From: Begonia masoniana
Taxonomy: Eukaryota; Streptophyta; Magnoliopsida; Cucurbitales; Begoniaceae
Direction of reading: 5' to 3'
Length of the DNA: 64,000 nucleotides
Assembly: GCA_022432975.1 (NCBI GenBank)
Contig: CM039505.1
Span: 47,784,544 to 47,848,543 of the forward strand
The position numbers were made by a program, and so were the translations under genes. Below are positions 20,014-31,420 of the stretch, one piece after another. The notes beneath the pieces are model-generated. The model was not told where the DNA came from. It was given only the letters and a program-made list of their open reading frames with translations, and searched no databases. Within the stretch, counting starts at the first letter, position 1; each line of letters opens with the position of its first letter.

Positions 20014-21357
20014 CTACACTCTCTGGCTGCTCAATAACATGTTCAGATTTTTACTACCTTCAGTGAAATTCAGAACAAGTCTATTTAACGTCTCATTTTT
20101 CTTTTTAAGTACAGAGACTTCCTTATCATGCACACTATGTTCATTGGCGTGCTTCTCAATTAGGCTTGCATTTTCCTTTTTCAACATGTTATACTTGGTC
20201 TTAAGCATGCCAAATTGTTTAACCAAGTCATTGAAGGCATCAATTAGATTACCTTCATCGTCATCACTATCACTGTCACTTAAAATACTAGAGGGAAAAG
20301 AACTAACCTTGTCCTCATGCGCCATGAAGCACAGGTTTGCTACTTCCTCATCTTCGGATGAAGAAGTCTCTTCTTCACTATCATCCCAAGTTGCCTTCAT
20401 ATCCTTCTTCTTAAACTTCTTGGGATACTTCTTTGCTTGTGGACAATCTGCCTTCATATGACCAGGCTTTCCACACCCAAAACATGTGATCTCCTTGTCT
20501 TTTTGAGACTTCTCACCCTTTGGAAATCTTTTTCCCTGCATCCTCTTTCGTTGCAGGAATTTGCTAAATCTCCTGGTAATAAGGGCAATGTCTTCATCTT
20601 CTTCTTCTTCCTCAGATTCATCAGGTTTGCTCGAAGAGGCTTTGAGGGCTATGTCCTTTCTCTTAGAGATCTCCTTTTCCTTGAGATCCTCCTTGTCATT
20701 GGCCCTCATGGTAATCTCATGAGTCATCATTGAGCCAATGAGTTCCTCGAGCTTGAGAACCTTAAGATCCCGAGCCTCTTGTATTGCTGTCACCTTTGGT
20801 TGCCAGGCTCTTGGTAGGCATCTCAAAATTTTTCTTACCTGTTCTTCACCTAAGTAAATCTTACCGAGAGCTTTTAAACCATTAGTAATTTTAGTGAACC
20901 GAGTAAACATTGATGAAATAGGCTCATCCTTTAACATGGTAAAAAGTTCATACTCGTGAACTAACATATTTAACTTGCTCTCTTTAACCTGATTTGTGCC
21001 CTCGTGTGTGACCTCTAATAGGCGTCAAATCTCTTGGGCACTTTCACACCCATGTACTCTATTAAATTCGTCTCTATTCAGAGCACAGTACAAGGTGTTT
21101 ATTGCCTTGGCATTTAGGCTCAAGTTCTTCTTATCTGTATCATTTAGTTCGTGTGAAGCTTTGGGAGTTCTAATACCGTTTTCTGTTTTAAAAGCTATGA
21201 ATGGACCATTTTCTATATTATTCCATAATTCATAATCTACAGCTTGAACAAATATTCTCATTCTAGACTTCCAGTAAACATAATCACTACCATAAAAAAA
21301 GGGAGGTCTATTTGTTGCTTGACCTTCTACTTGTGTGGTGTTAGTGTTGAATGCCAT
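20014..21357 (-). pseudogene. Sirevirus gag
   Basis: Minus strand, starting at ATG 21357 (MAFNTNTTQVEG). Visible in order: an FFYGSDYVYWKSRM motif typical of copia gag N-termini; a premature TGA at about 21024 in AQEI-stop-RLLEV, where a tryptophan codon is expected; then HEYELFTMLKDEPI, the CLPRAW segment, lysine-rich and glutamate-rich stretches; the CCHC knuckle CFGCGKPGHMKADC; and a C-terminal coiled-coil-like region. It ends at a TAG (20014). A TGG-to-TGA change fits cytosine deamination in methylated DNA. Confidence 0.85.
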
Positions 21358-21411
21358 TATAAAAATGTATAACACAGATTGTTTAAATACAGCTTAGACA
21401 AAGACAACCTC

Positions 21412-21424
21412 GCTCTGATACCAA
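21412..21424 (-). promoter_or_regulatory. Sirevirus primer-binding site
   Basis: On the minus strand TTGGTATCAGAGC lies one base from the 5' LTR end. It is the initiator tRNA-Met type and sets the element's orientation. Confidence 0.9.
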
Positions 21425-21425
21425 T

Positions 21426-22856
21426 TGTAGGATCGAGATTGTCTAAGAGCAGGGGGGGGGTGAATTAGACCTTTTTAAATTTAATTTCAAGTCTAACCAA
21501 ATTTCTCTCTTGAATAAAATACATCCACGCTCCAAGGCTCCCCCTTGAAGATTCCTTACTTTTCCTCAACGAGAAATGCTGATCGAACTTTACGGGCTTC
21601 GATCTACAGCCTTACACAATCCTGGATTGAACTTTACGGGCGTCAATCCACTGCCTTACAGGATTTTCAGATTTGAATGACAGATTATGCTAATCTACAA
21701 ACTCTCAAAAACAAAATCTCAAGTTTTGGAATAGAGAGATGTAGATAGGAAATACAGAGTATGATTCGCACGTTAGGGCTCAGAAAATCAAATTCGCAAA
21801 AGTTGTATCTTTGTGCTCTAACCTCGGCTTAAATATTCTGTCTTCATTTTCAGCTTGACTTCAATGCTCCTTAACCAATAATAAAAACTTTGTTACCGTT
21901 GGAGCAGCTTTCGTACAAGTTCAGGTAGCCGTTGCCGTCTGTAGTTGTAAGTCGTCGTTGCCATTAAAGTTCTGGAGTTAATGCTGAAAATGACGTCACT
22001 GTAGCTTCGCGGCTATTTTGAATTCTGGCGGAAGATCATCGGTGGAAGCAGCTTTAATTCACTTGCCACATCATCGGTATGTGTTGCTCTAAGAGTCCAT
22101 CAGTATGTGTAACTTAAGAGTTATCGGCAGGTGAATCTTCAACGCCATCAGTAGGTGAAGCTTGAAAAACCATCGGCAGGTGTATCTTGAACTTCATCGG
22201 CAGGTGCAAGCTTAACAGCGCCATCGGCAGGTGAAGGCTTTGAATTTTCATCAGTAGATGCACCTTGAAAAAGCGTCGGCAGATGCATCTTGAACTTCAT
22301 CGGCCTGAAGACTCCATCGGCAGATGCAAGTTTTAAAGTCCATCGGCAGGTGCAACTTGTAATCCATCGGCATGAACATTTTCAAAAGCGCCATCGGTAT
22401 GAGTTGCTTCAAATGCCATCGGCAGAAGCACTTCTTTTCTTTGTCGTTTAGCGATCGGCAGAAGGAACTTTTCTTTGTTGTTTAGCGATCGGCAGAAGGA
22501 ACTTTTCTTTGTCGTTTAGCGTTCGGCATGAAGGAACTTGTCTTTGTCGTTTAGCGATCGGCATGTGTAATTTCAAGTGTCATCGGCAGGAATAACTTGA
22601 AAACACCATTGGTATGTGTACTTTTAACAATTCATCGGCAGATGAAGTTTTCAGCCCTGTTTTACTTATTCAGTCCTGTACACTTAACCACGATTGTTAA
22701 ACAACTAAAATACCATTTCCAAGGGCATTTCCAACAGATTAAATTACTAATGCATATTCGATATTCTCATTCACTTAACATAGTCAAATTACAATATTAA
22801 CCATTCAAATACATCATCAAAAACATATTTAGACTTAAACATCATTTAAGTCAACA
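21426..22856 (-). repeat. Sirevirus 5' LTR, 1431 bp
   Basis: Same ends as the 3' LTR. It lacks about 106 bp (present at roughly 11793-11898 of the other LTR), including the ACGTGGTTCGGCC block and the AG microsatellite. The deletion is flanked by TAC microhomology. Its CATCGG array (22035-22650) lacks one 103-bp unit but has one more GATCGGCAGAAGG unit. The plus-strand G-run is 8 instead of about 14. Confidence 0.9.
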
Positions 22857-23136
22857 CATACTACAAAGAATTATATGCCTTGGTGAAGACGTTTCAAATG
22901 TTGCAACATTCCTTGTGATCGAAAGAGCTTATTATTCACTTCGACCATGAGAGTTTGAAACACGTGAAGTTGCAAGGAAAACTACACAAAAGACATGCAA
23001 AGTGGATGAAGTTCATAGAGATCTTTCCTTACGTCATCCATTATAAAAAGGGTAAAGAAAATGTAGTTGTCGAGACATTGTCAAGAATGTACGTAATCAT
23101 AACTTCTCTACAATCTAAATTGTTCGAGTTTGATTT
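22857..23136 (+). pseudogene. Chromovirus RNase H, right part after the Sirevirus
   Basis: Plus strand. The first five bases are the second target-duplication copy CATAC, and the reading continues YKELYALVKTFQ, the counterpart of the KELYALV motif expected after ALSYLTY left of the insertion. It continues [40 protein letters not shown] and ETLSRM, the end of RNase H. It carries stops, including one at HSL-stop. Confidence 0.85.
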
Positions 23137-23214
23137 TAGGAAAGAATTGTATGAAACGGACATCGACTTTAACCTAGTTTAGAAAAAATTGTGTGAAACA
23201 AGCATGTAATGACC

Positions 23215-23729
23215 ATTATAGACATGAGAGATTTTTTTTTTTCAAAAAAAGATAAACTTTGTATCCATAGATGTTCATTAAAAAAATTGCTTGTTAGAGA
23301 AACTCATAAGACATTTTGGAGTAAGTAAAATGTTGAGTGTGCTTTGTGAATACTTTTATTGGCCGAGAATGAGACATGACATGCAAGCTATTTGTGATAA
23401 ATGCATTGAGTGTAGGAAAGTCAAATCAAAGGTTAGACCTTATGGACAATACACTCCCCTTTCTATTCTTAACAAACCTTGGTTAGACATTTCAATGAAT
23501 TTTGTGATAGGATTGTCGAAAACACAAGGAGATAAGGATAGTATATTTTTGGTTATTTATAGTTTAGTAAAATGACTAACTTTATTGTGTGTTCAAAGAC
23601 TAATGATGCTACGCATATGGCGAATTTATTTTTTAGAGAAATTGCGCATTTACATGGATTACCTAGAACCATTGTGATTGATAGAGACGTTAAATTTTTA
23701 AGTCACTTTTGGATGATTTTATGGATAAA
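23215..23729 (+). pseudogene. Chromovirus integrase fragment, copy 1
   Basis: Plus strand. The HHCC zinc domain has KLIRHFGVSK, FYWPRMRHDM and CDKCIECRKVKSKVRP. The catalytic core follows with [25 protein letters not shown] then TGA (tryptophan expected), the [19 protein letters not shown] region and FWMILW. The HPQTDG motif present in copy 2 is deleted here between two TGGATAAAC-like repeats. It is the continuation of the same plus-strand chromovirus. Confidence 0.85.
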
Positions 23730-25300
23730 CCATTTTCATTTAATAAAGATTTGCATGCTCATATTTAATGTATTATTAGTATGTATTATACATTCAAGTA
23801 TGTATAGTGAGGATGCTTAAATTATATATATGAAAATAGTATTACGGAAGGTATGATTGGTAACATTTGAATCCAATATATCTTGCCGGTTATGTATCGT
23901 GTTATATGTGTAAATTCAAAAAATAGAAGAGGAGTGACTGTGAGTCCCCACGGGATTGCAAATCCTTAGCCCTCCGGAAGTTATTATGTGACATTCAGAC
24001 ACTACTGTTAAATAGTCAGTATGATGGACGTATGTGTGCAGCTTTACATATGAGGATTATGGATAATGCATGTCAACATTTTACATTATATGTTGATATG
24101 ATTGATGCATATTGACAATCATAACTTGTTAATAAGGTACTTCATAAATATGAGATCAAGTAAAAAATATGATGTACATACTTACATTGATTTACTTATC
24201 ATGACATAAGTAGTGTGTAAAGTTGCATTTCATACTCATTACATATAGTTGAGTATAAGAATGAAAAATTAGTGGGTGATGACATCTAGGCAATGATTTA
24301 AATTGTCATGTGTATAAGCATATTCATATATGCATTAATTCCCACATATATAGAAATGTTTTAAACAAAAATAAAGTTAGACATTAATAATATGTTATCA
24401 TGAGTTGAGTGTAAACATTGGAATTAGACATCAATAGAATATGTCTAAATAGCTCTAATGAGATATAAATCTTAGTTAAATATAAACCATAAAATTCATA
24501 GAATAAATTGTAAACTATATTTATATTACATACAATTATACTTTCAAATGAAAGTGAAGTACATGAAATGAAATCTATGAAAGAATCGGGTGTTGTGAAT
24601 AATGGACATAAAATATGTAACTATATTGTGAATTGGAATTAAGGTGAAAAATAAAGGTTGCACATAGAGTTTAGTTGTGCATAAAGATTAATTGTATAAG
24701 AGAATAAAAAAAAAAAACTTTAGTTAGGCTATGATTACCTAAATTACGTGCCTAAGCATTCACATAAATACACAATACACTTCTTACATATAGAGGTAGA
24801 ACACATATTTAAACATCAACTAAGAAATGTTTAGAGAAATTTATTAATACCTAAAACCATGGATGAGTTGATCAATGTTGATAAATGGAAGTGCTGGTTG
24901 TGAAAACTAATCATGCAGGAAATTAGCTCATGATTAGATGCGATCTCAGTTTAGTTTGGTGAATCCTTAGATTAAGATTTTTACTGAGCTTTATAAAGCT
25001 CACTTCGTTGTTTCCTCTAATTTTTCAAGAACATATAGTGACAGCTCACGGGATAAAGATGAAGATGTAATGGAATGAAGGGTTCAACACAGCTTAGGCC
25101 AGTAGAATTTTATTTTGGGTTTTCTCTTTTCATGTATTAGTTTTGTATGGCTCATGACTATAAAATAAATTGTTAATAAAGTCTTGTATATAATAAAACT
25201 TGTATGTGTAACTATGAGTTGTTTTATATTTTATTGTGGTATGATTAAATATAATTATGTTATTCCGCTACATCGACAATTTGTTTAACATTCCCACCTT
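23730..25300. other. AT-rich spacer of duplication copy 1
   Basis: Very AT-rich, no coding potential. Recognisable words are the GAGTGACTGTGAGTCCC block near 23930 and repeated TATATGTTGAT-like motifs. It might be the decayed 3' end or LTR of the chromovirus, but no LTR border could be fixed. Confidence 0.4.
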
Positions 25301-26880
25301 TGGGAATCTGGGTAATCGAGGCACGGGTCCTGAAAACAACTGTCATGCAAAAGGTCGTACAATTCTTGAAGAAAATTTTAAGAGACATTTCTTTTGGAAC
25401 ATAAATTCAATAAAATGTCCAATAAGATAGACCTACTAAAATATTTTCCCGAACTACAAGCAACTGCACATGTCATAGCAAAGATCATATAAACCTTACA
25501 GAAAATGTTAAGAGACCTTTTTTTTTAAACATAAGCTTCAATCTTGCTTCATTATTACTTGAAAAATTTAAAATGTTTGACAAAAAAGCTCTAATCACAT
25601 TATTTTACAACCTGCTAAGCAAACGCACCTGCCATGACAAATGTCGTACAATCCTTGAAGAAAATTATAAGAGACATTTCTTTTTTAAACCAAACTTCAA
25701 TCTTGGTAGTTAGTTTATGAAAAGTCAGAACAAAATGTCTAATAAGATAGTACAAATAAGCTTTTTTTTTACATGCCTACCAAGCGCAACCGTCATGGCA
25801 AAAGTCGTACAATCATAGGAAAAAATCTTAAGAGATGTCTCTTTTTTGAACGTAGATTCACATGGTTGCTTGTTACTTGAAAAGTTAAATGAAATGCCTA
25901 ATGAGATAGCATTAATAAGATGTTTTTCGACATGCCAAGCAAGTGCACGCGTCATGGAAAAAATCATACAATGCCAGGAGAAAAGTTTACGAGACCTTTA
26001 TTATTGGAACATAATTTCAGTCTCGATTGCGTGTTACTTAAAAAAACTTAACAAAATGCCTAACAAGATTGCACTAATAAGATGTTTCTTCGATCTACCA
26101 AACAAGTGCACCAGTCATGGCAAATAACGTACAATCTTGGGAAAAATTTTAAGAGAGCTTTCTTTTTTGAATGTTGCTTCAATCTTTGTTGCTTATTACT
26201 TGAAAAGTTAAACAATATGTAAAATAAGTTAACACAAATAAGATATTTTTTTTATCTGCCAAGCAAGCTCACCCATCATGGCAAAGATCGTACAATCCTA
26301 AGAAAAGTTTTTACATCATCTTTCTTTTTTAAATGGAGCTTCAATTGTGGTTTCTCGTTACCTGAAAAGTTTAAGAAAATGCCTAATAAGATAGCCCTAA
26401 TAAGATGTTCTTTTGACCCGCCAAACAAGCACATGTCGTGCCAAAGATCGTATAATACTAGAAAAACGTTTTAGGACACCTTTCTTTTTAAATGTAGCTT
26501 CAATTGTGGTTGCTTGTTAATTGAAAAGTTTAACTAGATGGCCTAATAAGATGTTTTTTTAACTTCCAAACAAGTGCACCCGTGAAGACAAAGGTAGTAC
26601 AAACTTTTATCAAAACTTTAAGAGACCTTTCTTCTTTAAACATAACTTCAATCTCAGTTACTCGTTACTTGAAAAGATTAACAAATTGCCTAATAAATAG
26701 CTCTAATAAGATGTTTTTCAACTTGCCAAGCAAACACACTAGTTATGACAAAAGTGGTACAATCATTAAGGAAATTTTTAGACATCTTTCTTTTTTAAAC
26801 ATAGTTTCAGTCTTGGTTGCTCGTTACTTGGCAAGTTTAACAAATGCCTAATAGGATAGCTCTAATAAGATATTTTCAAT
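25300..26880. repeat. Satellite-like array, monomer about 160 bp, copy 1
   Basis: About ten diverged monomers. The box GTCGTACAATCC or a variant occurs near 25353, 25485, 25644, 25803, 25962, 26125, 26287, 26445, 26593 and 26753, a mean spacing near 158 bp. Each monomer also has CCAAGCAAGCGCACC about 20-25 bp earlier, TTAAGAGACCTTTCTTTTTT after it, then CTTCAATCTTGGTTGCTTGTTACTTGAAAAG and GCCTAATAAGATAGC. Open frames across it are by-products of the repeat. I do not recognise the family. Confidence 0.85.
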
Positions 26881-27056
26881 TTTGTTATAAGTCAAAACAC
26901 TTACTGTATAAATGGGGTTGACCATGGTTCGATTCAACATGTTTAAAAAAAAAAAAAAAATCAGATCAAATCAAATTAAATCAAATTGACTATTTGTTTT
27001 TCCAAAATTTTGGAAGCAAAATCGAACCATGACATTGAAGGAATTGAACTGAAATT
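26881..27056. repeat. Tail of duplication copy 1 with A-run and AATC-rich tract
   Basis: Contains GGTTGACCATGGTTCGATT, an A-run, an ATCAAATCAAAT-rich stretch and the inverted word ATCGAACCATG. It is nearly identical to 31258-31420 and marks the duplication border. Confidence 0.7.
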
Positions 27057-27129
27057 GATTTTATGAAAGAATTGTATGAAACGAACATCAACTTTAACCT
27101 AGTTTAGAAAAATTGTGTGAAACAAGCAT

Positions 27130-27712
27130 GTAATGACCATTATAGACACAAGAGATTTTTTTTTTCAAAAAAGATAAACTTTGTATTCATAGATGTTCAT
27201 TAAAAGAATTACTTGTTAGAGAAACTCATAGGGCATTTTGGAGTAAGCAAAACGTTGAGTGTGCTTTGTGAACACTTTTATAGGTCGAGAATGAGACATG
27301 ACATGCAAGCTATTTGTGATAAGTGCATTGAGTGTAGGAAAGTCAAATCAAAGATTAGACCTCATGGACAATACACTTCCCTTTCTATTCTTAACAAACC
27401 TTGGTTAGACATTTCAATGGATTTTGTGATAGGATTGTCGAGAACACAAGGAGATAAGGATAGTATATTTTTAGTTATTTATAGTTTAGTAAAATGGCTA
27501 ACTTTATTGTGTGTTCAAAGACTAATGATGCTAAGCATATGGCGAATTTAATTTTTTAGAGAAATTGCGCGTTTACATGGATTACCTAGAACCATTATGA
27601 TTGATAGAGATGTTAAATTTTTAAGTCACTTTTGGATGATTTTATGGAGTAAACTAGGTATTCAACTCTTATTCTCTACCATAGCACACCCTCAAACGGA
27701 TGGATAAACTAT
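27130..27712 (+). pseudogene. Chromovirus integrase fragment, copy 2
   Basis: Plus strand. Same zinc domain (HFGVSKTLSVLCEHF, CDKCIECRKVKSK) and catalytic core as copy 1, but it keeps WLTLLC after SLVKW and an HPQTDG-equivalent near 27690-27705 followed by a stop. Stops and one frameshift near 27550 disable it. Confidence 0.83.
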
Positions 27713-28849
27713 TTTCATTTAATAAAGATTTGCATGCTCATATTTAATGTATTATTAGTATGTATTATACATTCAATTATGTATAGTGAGGATGCTTAAA
27801 TTATATATATGAAAATGGTATTACGAGAGGTATGATTAGTAACATTTGAATCCAATATATTTCGCCAGCTATGTATTGTGTTATATGTGTAAATTCAAAA
27901 AATAGAAGAGGAGTGACTGTGAGTCCCTCTTGGATTGCAAATCCTTAGCCATCCAGAAGTTATTATGTGACATTCAGACACTACTGTTAAATAATCAATA
28001 TGATGTACGTATGTGCAACTTTACATATGAGGATTATGGATAATGCATATCAACATTTTACATTATATGTTGATGTGGTTTATGCATATTAACATTTACA
28101 TAACATGTTAATATAGTACTTCATAAATATGAGATCAAGTGAGTAATATGATGCACATACTTACATTGATTCACTTATCATAACACAAGTAGTGTGTAAG
28201 CATATTCATATATGCATTAATTCCCACATATATAAGAATGTTTTAAACAAAAATAAAGTTAGATATTAATAATATGTAATCATGAGTTGAGTGTAAACAT
28301 TGGAATTAGACATCAATAGAATATGTCTAAATAGCTTTAATGAGATATAAATCTTAGTTAAATATAAACCATAAAATTCAGAGAATAAATTGTAAACTAT
28401 ATTTATATTACATACAATTATATTTTCAAATGAAAGTGAAGTGCATGAAATGAAATCTATGAAAGAATCGGGTGTTGTGAATAATGGACATAAAATATGT
28501 AACTATATTGTGAATTAGAATTAAGGTGCAAAATAAAGGTTGCGCATAGAGTTTAGTTGTGCATAAAGATTAATTGTACAAGAGAACAAAGAAATACTTT
28601 AGTTAGACATTCACATAACTAAACTCTAACATAAATGAGACTTGTATGTGTAACTCTACACACTAAATTATGCACAACTAAATTATGAACATTAATTTAG
28701 GTATGTATATTGTGCATTTTTGTGAATAAAGTCTTGTACATAATGAGACTTATATGTGTAACTATGAGTTGTTTTATATTTTATTGTGGTATGATTACAT
28801 ATAATTATGTTTATTCCAATACATCGATAATTTGTTTAACATTCCCACC
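27713..28849. other. AT-rich spacer of duplication copy 2
   Basis: Shortened counterpart of 23730-25300. AT-rich, no coding potential; includes the GAGTGACTGTGAGTCCC block near 27910. Confidence 0.45.
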
Positions 28850-31257
28850 TCTGGGAATCCGGGTAATCGAGGCACGGGTCCTGACAACAACTGTCATTCG
28901 AAAGGTCGTACAATTCTTGAAGAAAATTTTAAGAGACATTACTTTTGGAACATAGATTCAATCTTGGTTGCTTGCAACTTAAAAATTAATAAAATGTCCA
29001 ATAAGATAGACCTACTAAAATATTTTCCCGAACTGCAAGCAATTGCACATGTCATAGCAAAGATTATATAAACCTTACAGAAAATGTTAAGAGACCTTTT
29101 TTTTTATATACATAAGCTTCAATCTTGGTTCATTATTACTTGAAAAATTTAAAATGTTTGACAAAATAGCTCTAATCACATGTTTTTACAACCTGCTAAG
29201 CAAACACACCCATCATGACAAATGTCGTACAATCCTTGAAGAAAATTATAAGGGACATTTCTTTTTTAAACCAACTTCAATCTTGGTAGCTAGTTTATGA
29301 AAAGTCAGAGCAAAATGTCAAATAAGATAGCACAAATAAGCTTTTTTTTTTTTTTATATGCCTACCAGGCGCAACCGTCATGGCAAAAGTCGTACAATCA
29401 TAAGAAAAAATCTCAAGAGGTGTTTCTTTTATGAACGTAGATTCACATGATTGCTTGTTACTTGAAAAGTTAAATGAAATGCCTAATGAGATAGCATTAA
29501 TAAGATGTTTTTCAACATGCCAAACAAGTGCACGCATCATGGAAAAAATCATACAATGCCAGGAGAAAAGTTTACGAGACCTTTATTATTGGAACATAAT
29601 TTTAGTCTCAATTGCGTGTTACTTAAAAAGCTTAACAAAATGCCCAACAAGATTGCACTAATAAGATGTTTCTTCGATCTGCCAAACAAGCGCACCGGCC
29701 ATGACAAATGACGTACAATATTGGGGAAAATTTTAAGAGAGCTTTCTTTTTTGAACGTTGCTTCAATCTTTGTTGCTTGTTACTTGAAAAGTTAAACAAA
29801 ATGCAAAATAATTTAACACAAATAAGATTTTTTTTTTATCTGCCAAGCAAGCGCATCATGGCAAAGATCGTACAATCCTAAGAAAAGTTTTTACACCATC
29901 TTTCTTTTTTAAATGGAGTTTCACTTGTGGTTTCTCTTTACCTGAAAAGTTTAAGAAAATGCCTAATAAGATAGCCCAAATAAGATGTTCTTTTGACCCG
30001 CCAAACAAGCACATGTCGCGCCAAAGGTCGTCTAATCCTAGAAAAACATTTTAGGACACCTTTCTTTTTAAATGTAGCTTCAATTGTGGTTGCTCCTTAA
30101 TTGAAAAGTTTAACAAAATGGCCTAATAAGAGACCTTTCTTGTTTAAACATAACTTCAATCTCAGTTACTCGTTACTTGAAAAGATTAACAAATTGCCTA
30201 ATCATAGGGAAAAATCTTAAGAGATGTTTCTTTTTTGAACCTAGATTCGCATAGTTGCTTGTTACTTGAAAAGTTAAATGAAATGCCTAATGAGATAGCA
30301 TTAATAAAATGTTTTTTGACATGCCAAGCAAGTGCACGCCTCATGGAAAAAATCATACAATGCCAAGAGAAAAGTTTATGAGACCTTTATTATTGGAACA
30401 TAGTTTCAGTCTCGATTGCGTGTTACTTAAAAAGCTTAACAAAATGCCTAACAAGATTGCACTAATAAGATGTTTCTTCGATCTACAAAACAAGCGCACC
30501 GGTCATGGCAAATAACGTATAATCTTGGGAAAATTTTAAGAGAGTTTTCTTTTTTGAACGTTGCTTCAATCTTTGTTGCTTATTACTTGAAAAGTTAAAC
30601 AAAATGCAAAATAAATTAACACAAATAAGATTTTTTTTTTCTGCCAAGCAAGCGCACCCATCATGGCAAAGATCGTACAATCCTAAGAAAAGTTTTTACA
30701 TCATCTTTCTTTTTTAAATGGAGCTTCAATTGTGGTTTCTCGTTACTTGAAAAGTTTAAAAAAATGCCTATTAAGATAGCCCTAATAAGATGTTCTTTTG
30801 ACCCGCCAAACAAGCACATGTCGTGCCAAAGATCGTATAATACTAGAAAAACGTTTTAGGACACCTTTCTTTTTAAATGTAGCTTCAATTGTGGTTGCTC
30901 GTTAATTGAAAAGTTTAACAAAATGGCCTAGTAAGATGTTTTTTTAACTTCCAAACAAGTGCACCCGTGATGACAAAGGTAATACAAACTTTTATCAAAA
31001 CTTTAAGAGACCTTTCTTCTTTAAACATAACTTCAATCTCAGTTACTCGTTACTTGAAAAGATTAACAAATTGCCTAATAAATAGCTCTAATAAGATGTT
31101 TTTCAACTTGCCAAGCAAACACACTAGTTATGACAAAAGTGGTACAATCATTAAGGAAATTTTTAGACATCTTTCTTTTTTAAACGTTGTTTCAATCTTG
31201 GTTGCTCGTTACTTGGCAAGTTTAACAAATGCCTAATAGGATAGCTCTAATAAGATA
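28850..31257. repeat. Satellite-like array, monomer about 160 bp, copy 2
   Basis: About fourteen monomers, with the GTCGTACAAT box near 28903, 29060, 29224, 29389, 29547, 29711, 29867, 30028, 30350, 30511, 30672, 30832, 30975 and 31142. A higher-order duplication of about 804 bp (roughly five monomers) explains the larger size relative to copy 1. Confidence 0.85.
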
Positions 31258-31420
31258 TTTTCAATTTTGTTATAGGTCAAAACACTTACTGTATAAATGG
31301 GGTTGACCATGGTTCGATTCAACTTGTTTAAAAAAAAATCAGATAAAATCAAATTGACTATTTGTTTTTCCAAAATTTTGGAAGTAAAATCGAACCATGA
31401 CATTGAAGGAATTGAACTGA

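Larger units (their letters stand above)
11695..22856 (-). mobile_element. Sirevirus (SIRE-type Ty1/copia) retrotransposon, complete, with TSD
   Basis: Minus strand, 11.16 kb. 5' LTR 22856-21426, primer-binding site TTGGTATCAGAGC, gag, zinc knuckles, protease, integrase, RT, RNase H, an extra ORF in the position of the Sirevirus env-like gene, a purine tract and the 3' LTR (13292-11695). Both flanks carry the 5-bp target duplication CATAC (11690-11694 and 22857-22861). The host chromovirus RNase H reading continues across the two flanks, so the insertion is clean. gag-pol is disabled by two nonsense changes, several frameshifts and a partial internal duplication. The LTRs differ by indels and repeat copy number, so the insertion is not very recent. 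Confidence 0.92.
23137..27056. repeat. Segmental duplication, copy 1 (about 3.9 kb)
   Basis: The order integrase fragment, AT-rich spacer, 160-bp satellite array and poly-A/AATC-rich tail is repeated from 27057 onward. Copy borders read GATTTTA-GAAAGAATTGTATGAAACG on the left and GGAATTGAACTGA on the right. Copy 1 has lost about 60 bp at the integrase end; copy 2 has lost part of the spacer and gained an internal duplication. Divergence of a few percent by eye puts the duplication well in the past. Confidence 0.87.
27057..31420. repeat. Segmental duplication, copy 2 (about 4.4 kb)
   Basis: Tandem copy of 23137-27056. The offset is about 3.92 kb at the left, about 3.55-3.6 kb in the middle (deletion within the spacer) and about 4.39 kb at the right, after a nested duplication of about 0.8 kb in the satellite (29400-30125 again at 30205-30940). 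Confidence 0.85.

Noticed and set aside
25846..26127. Plus-strand frames of 70-93 codons in the satellite, some similar to each other
   Set aside because: They are similar because they cover successive satellite monomers; starts and stops shift from monomer to monomer.
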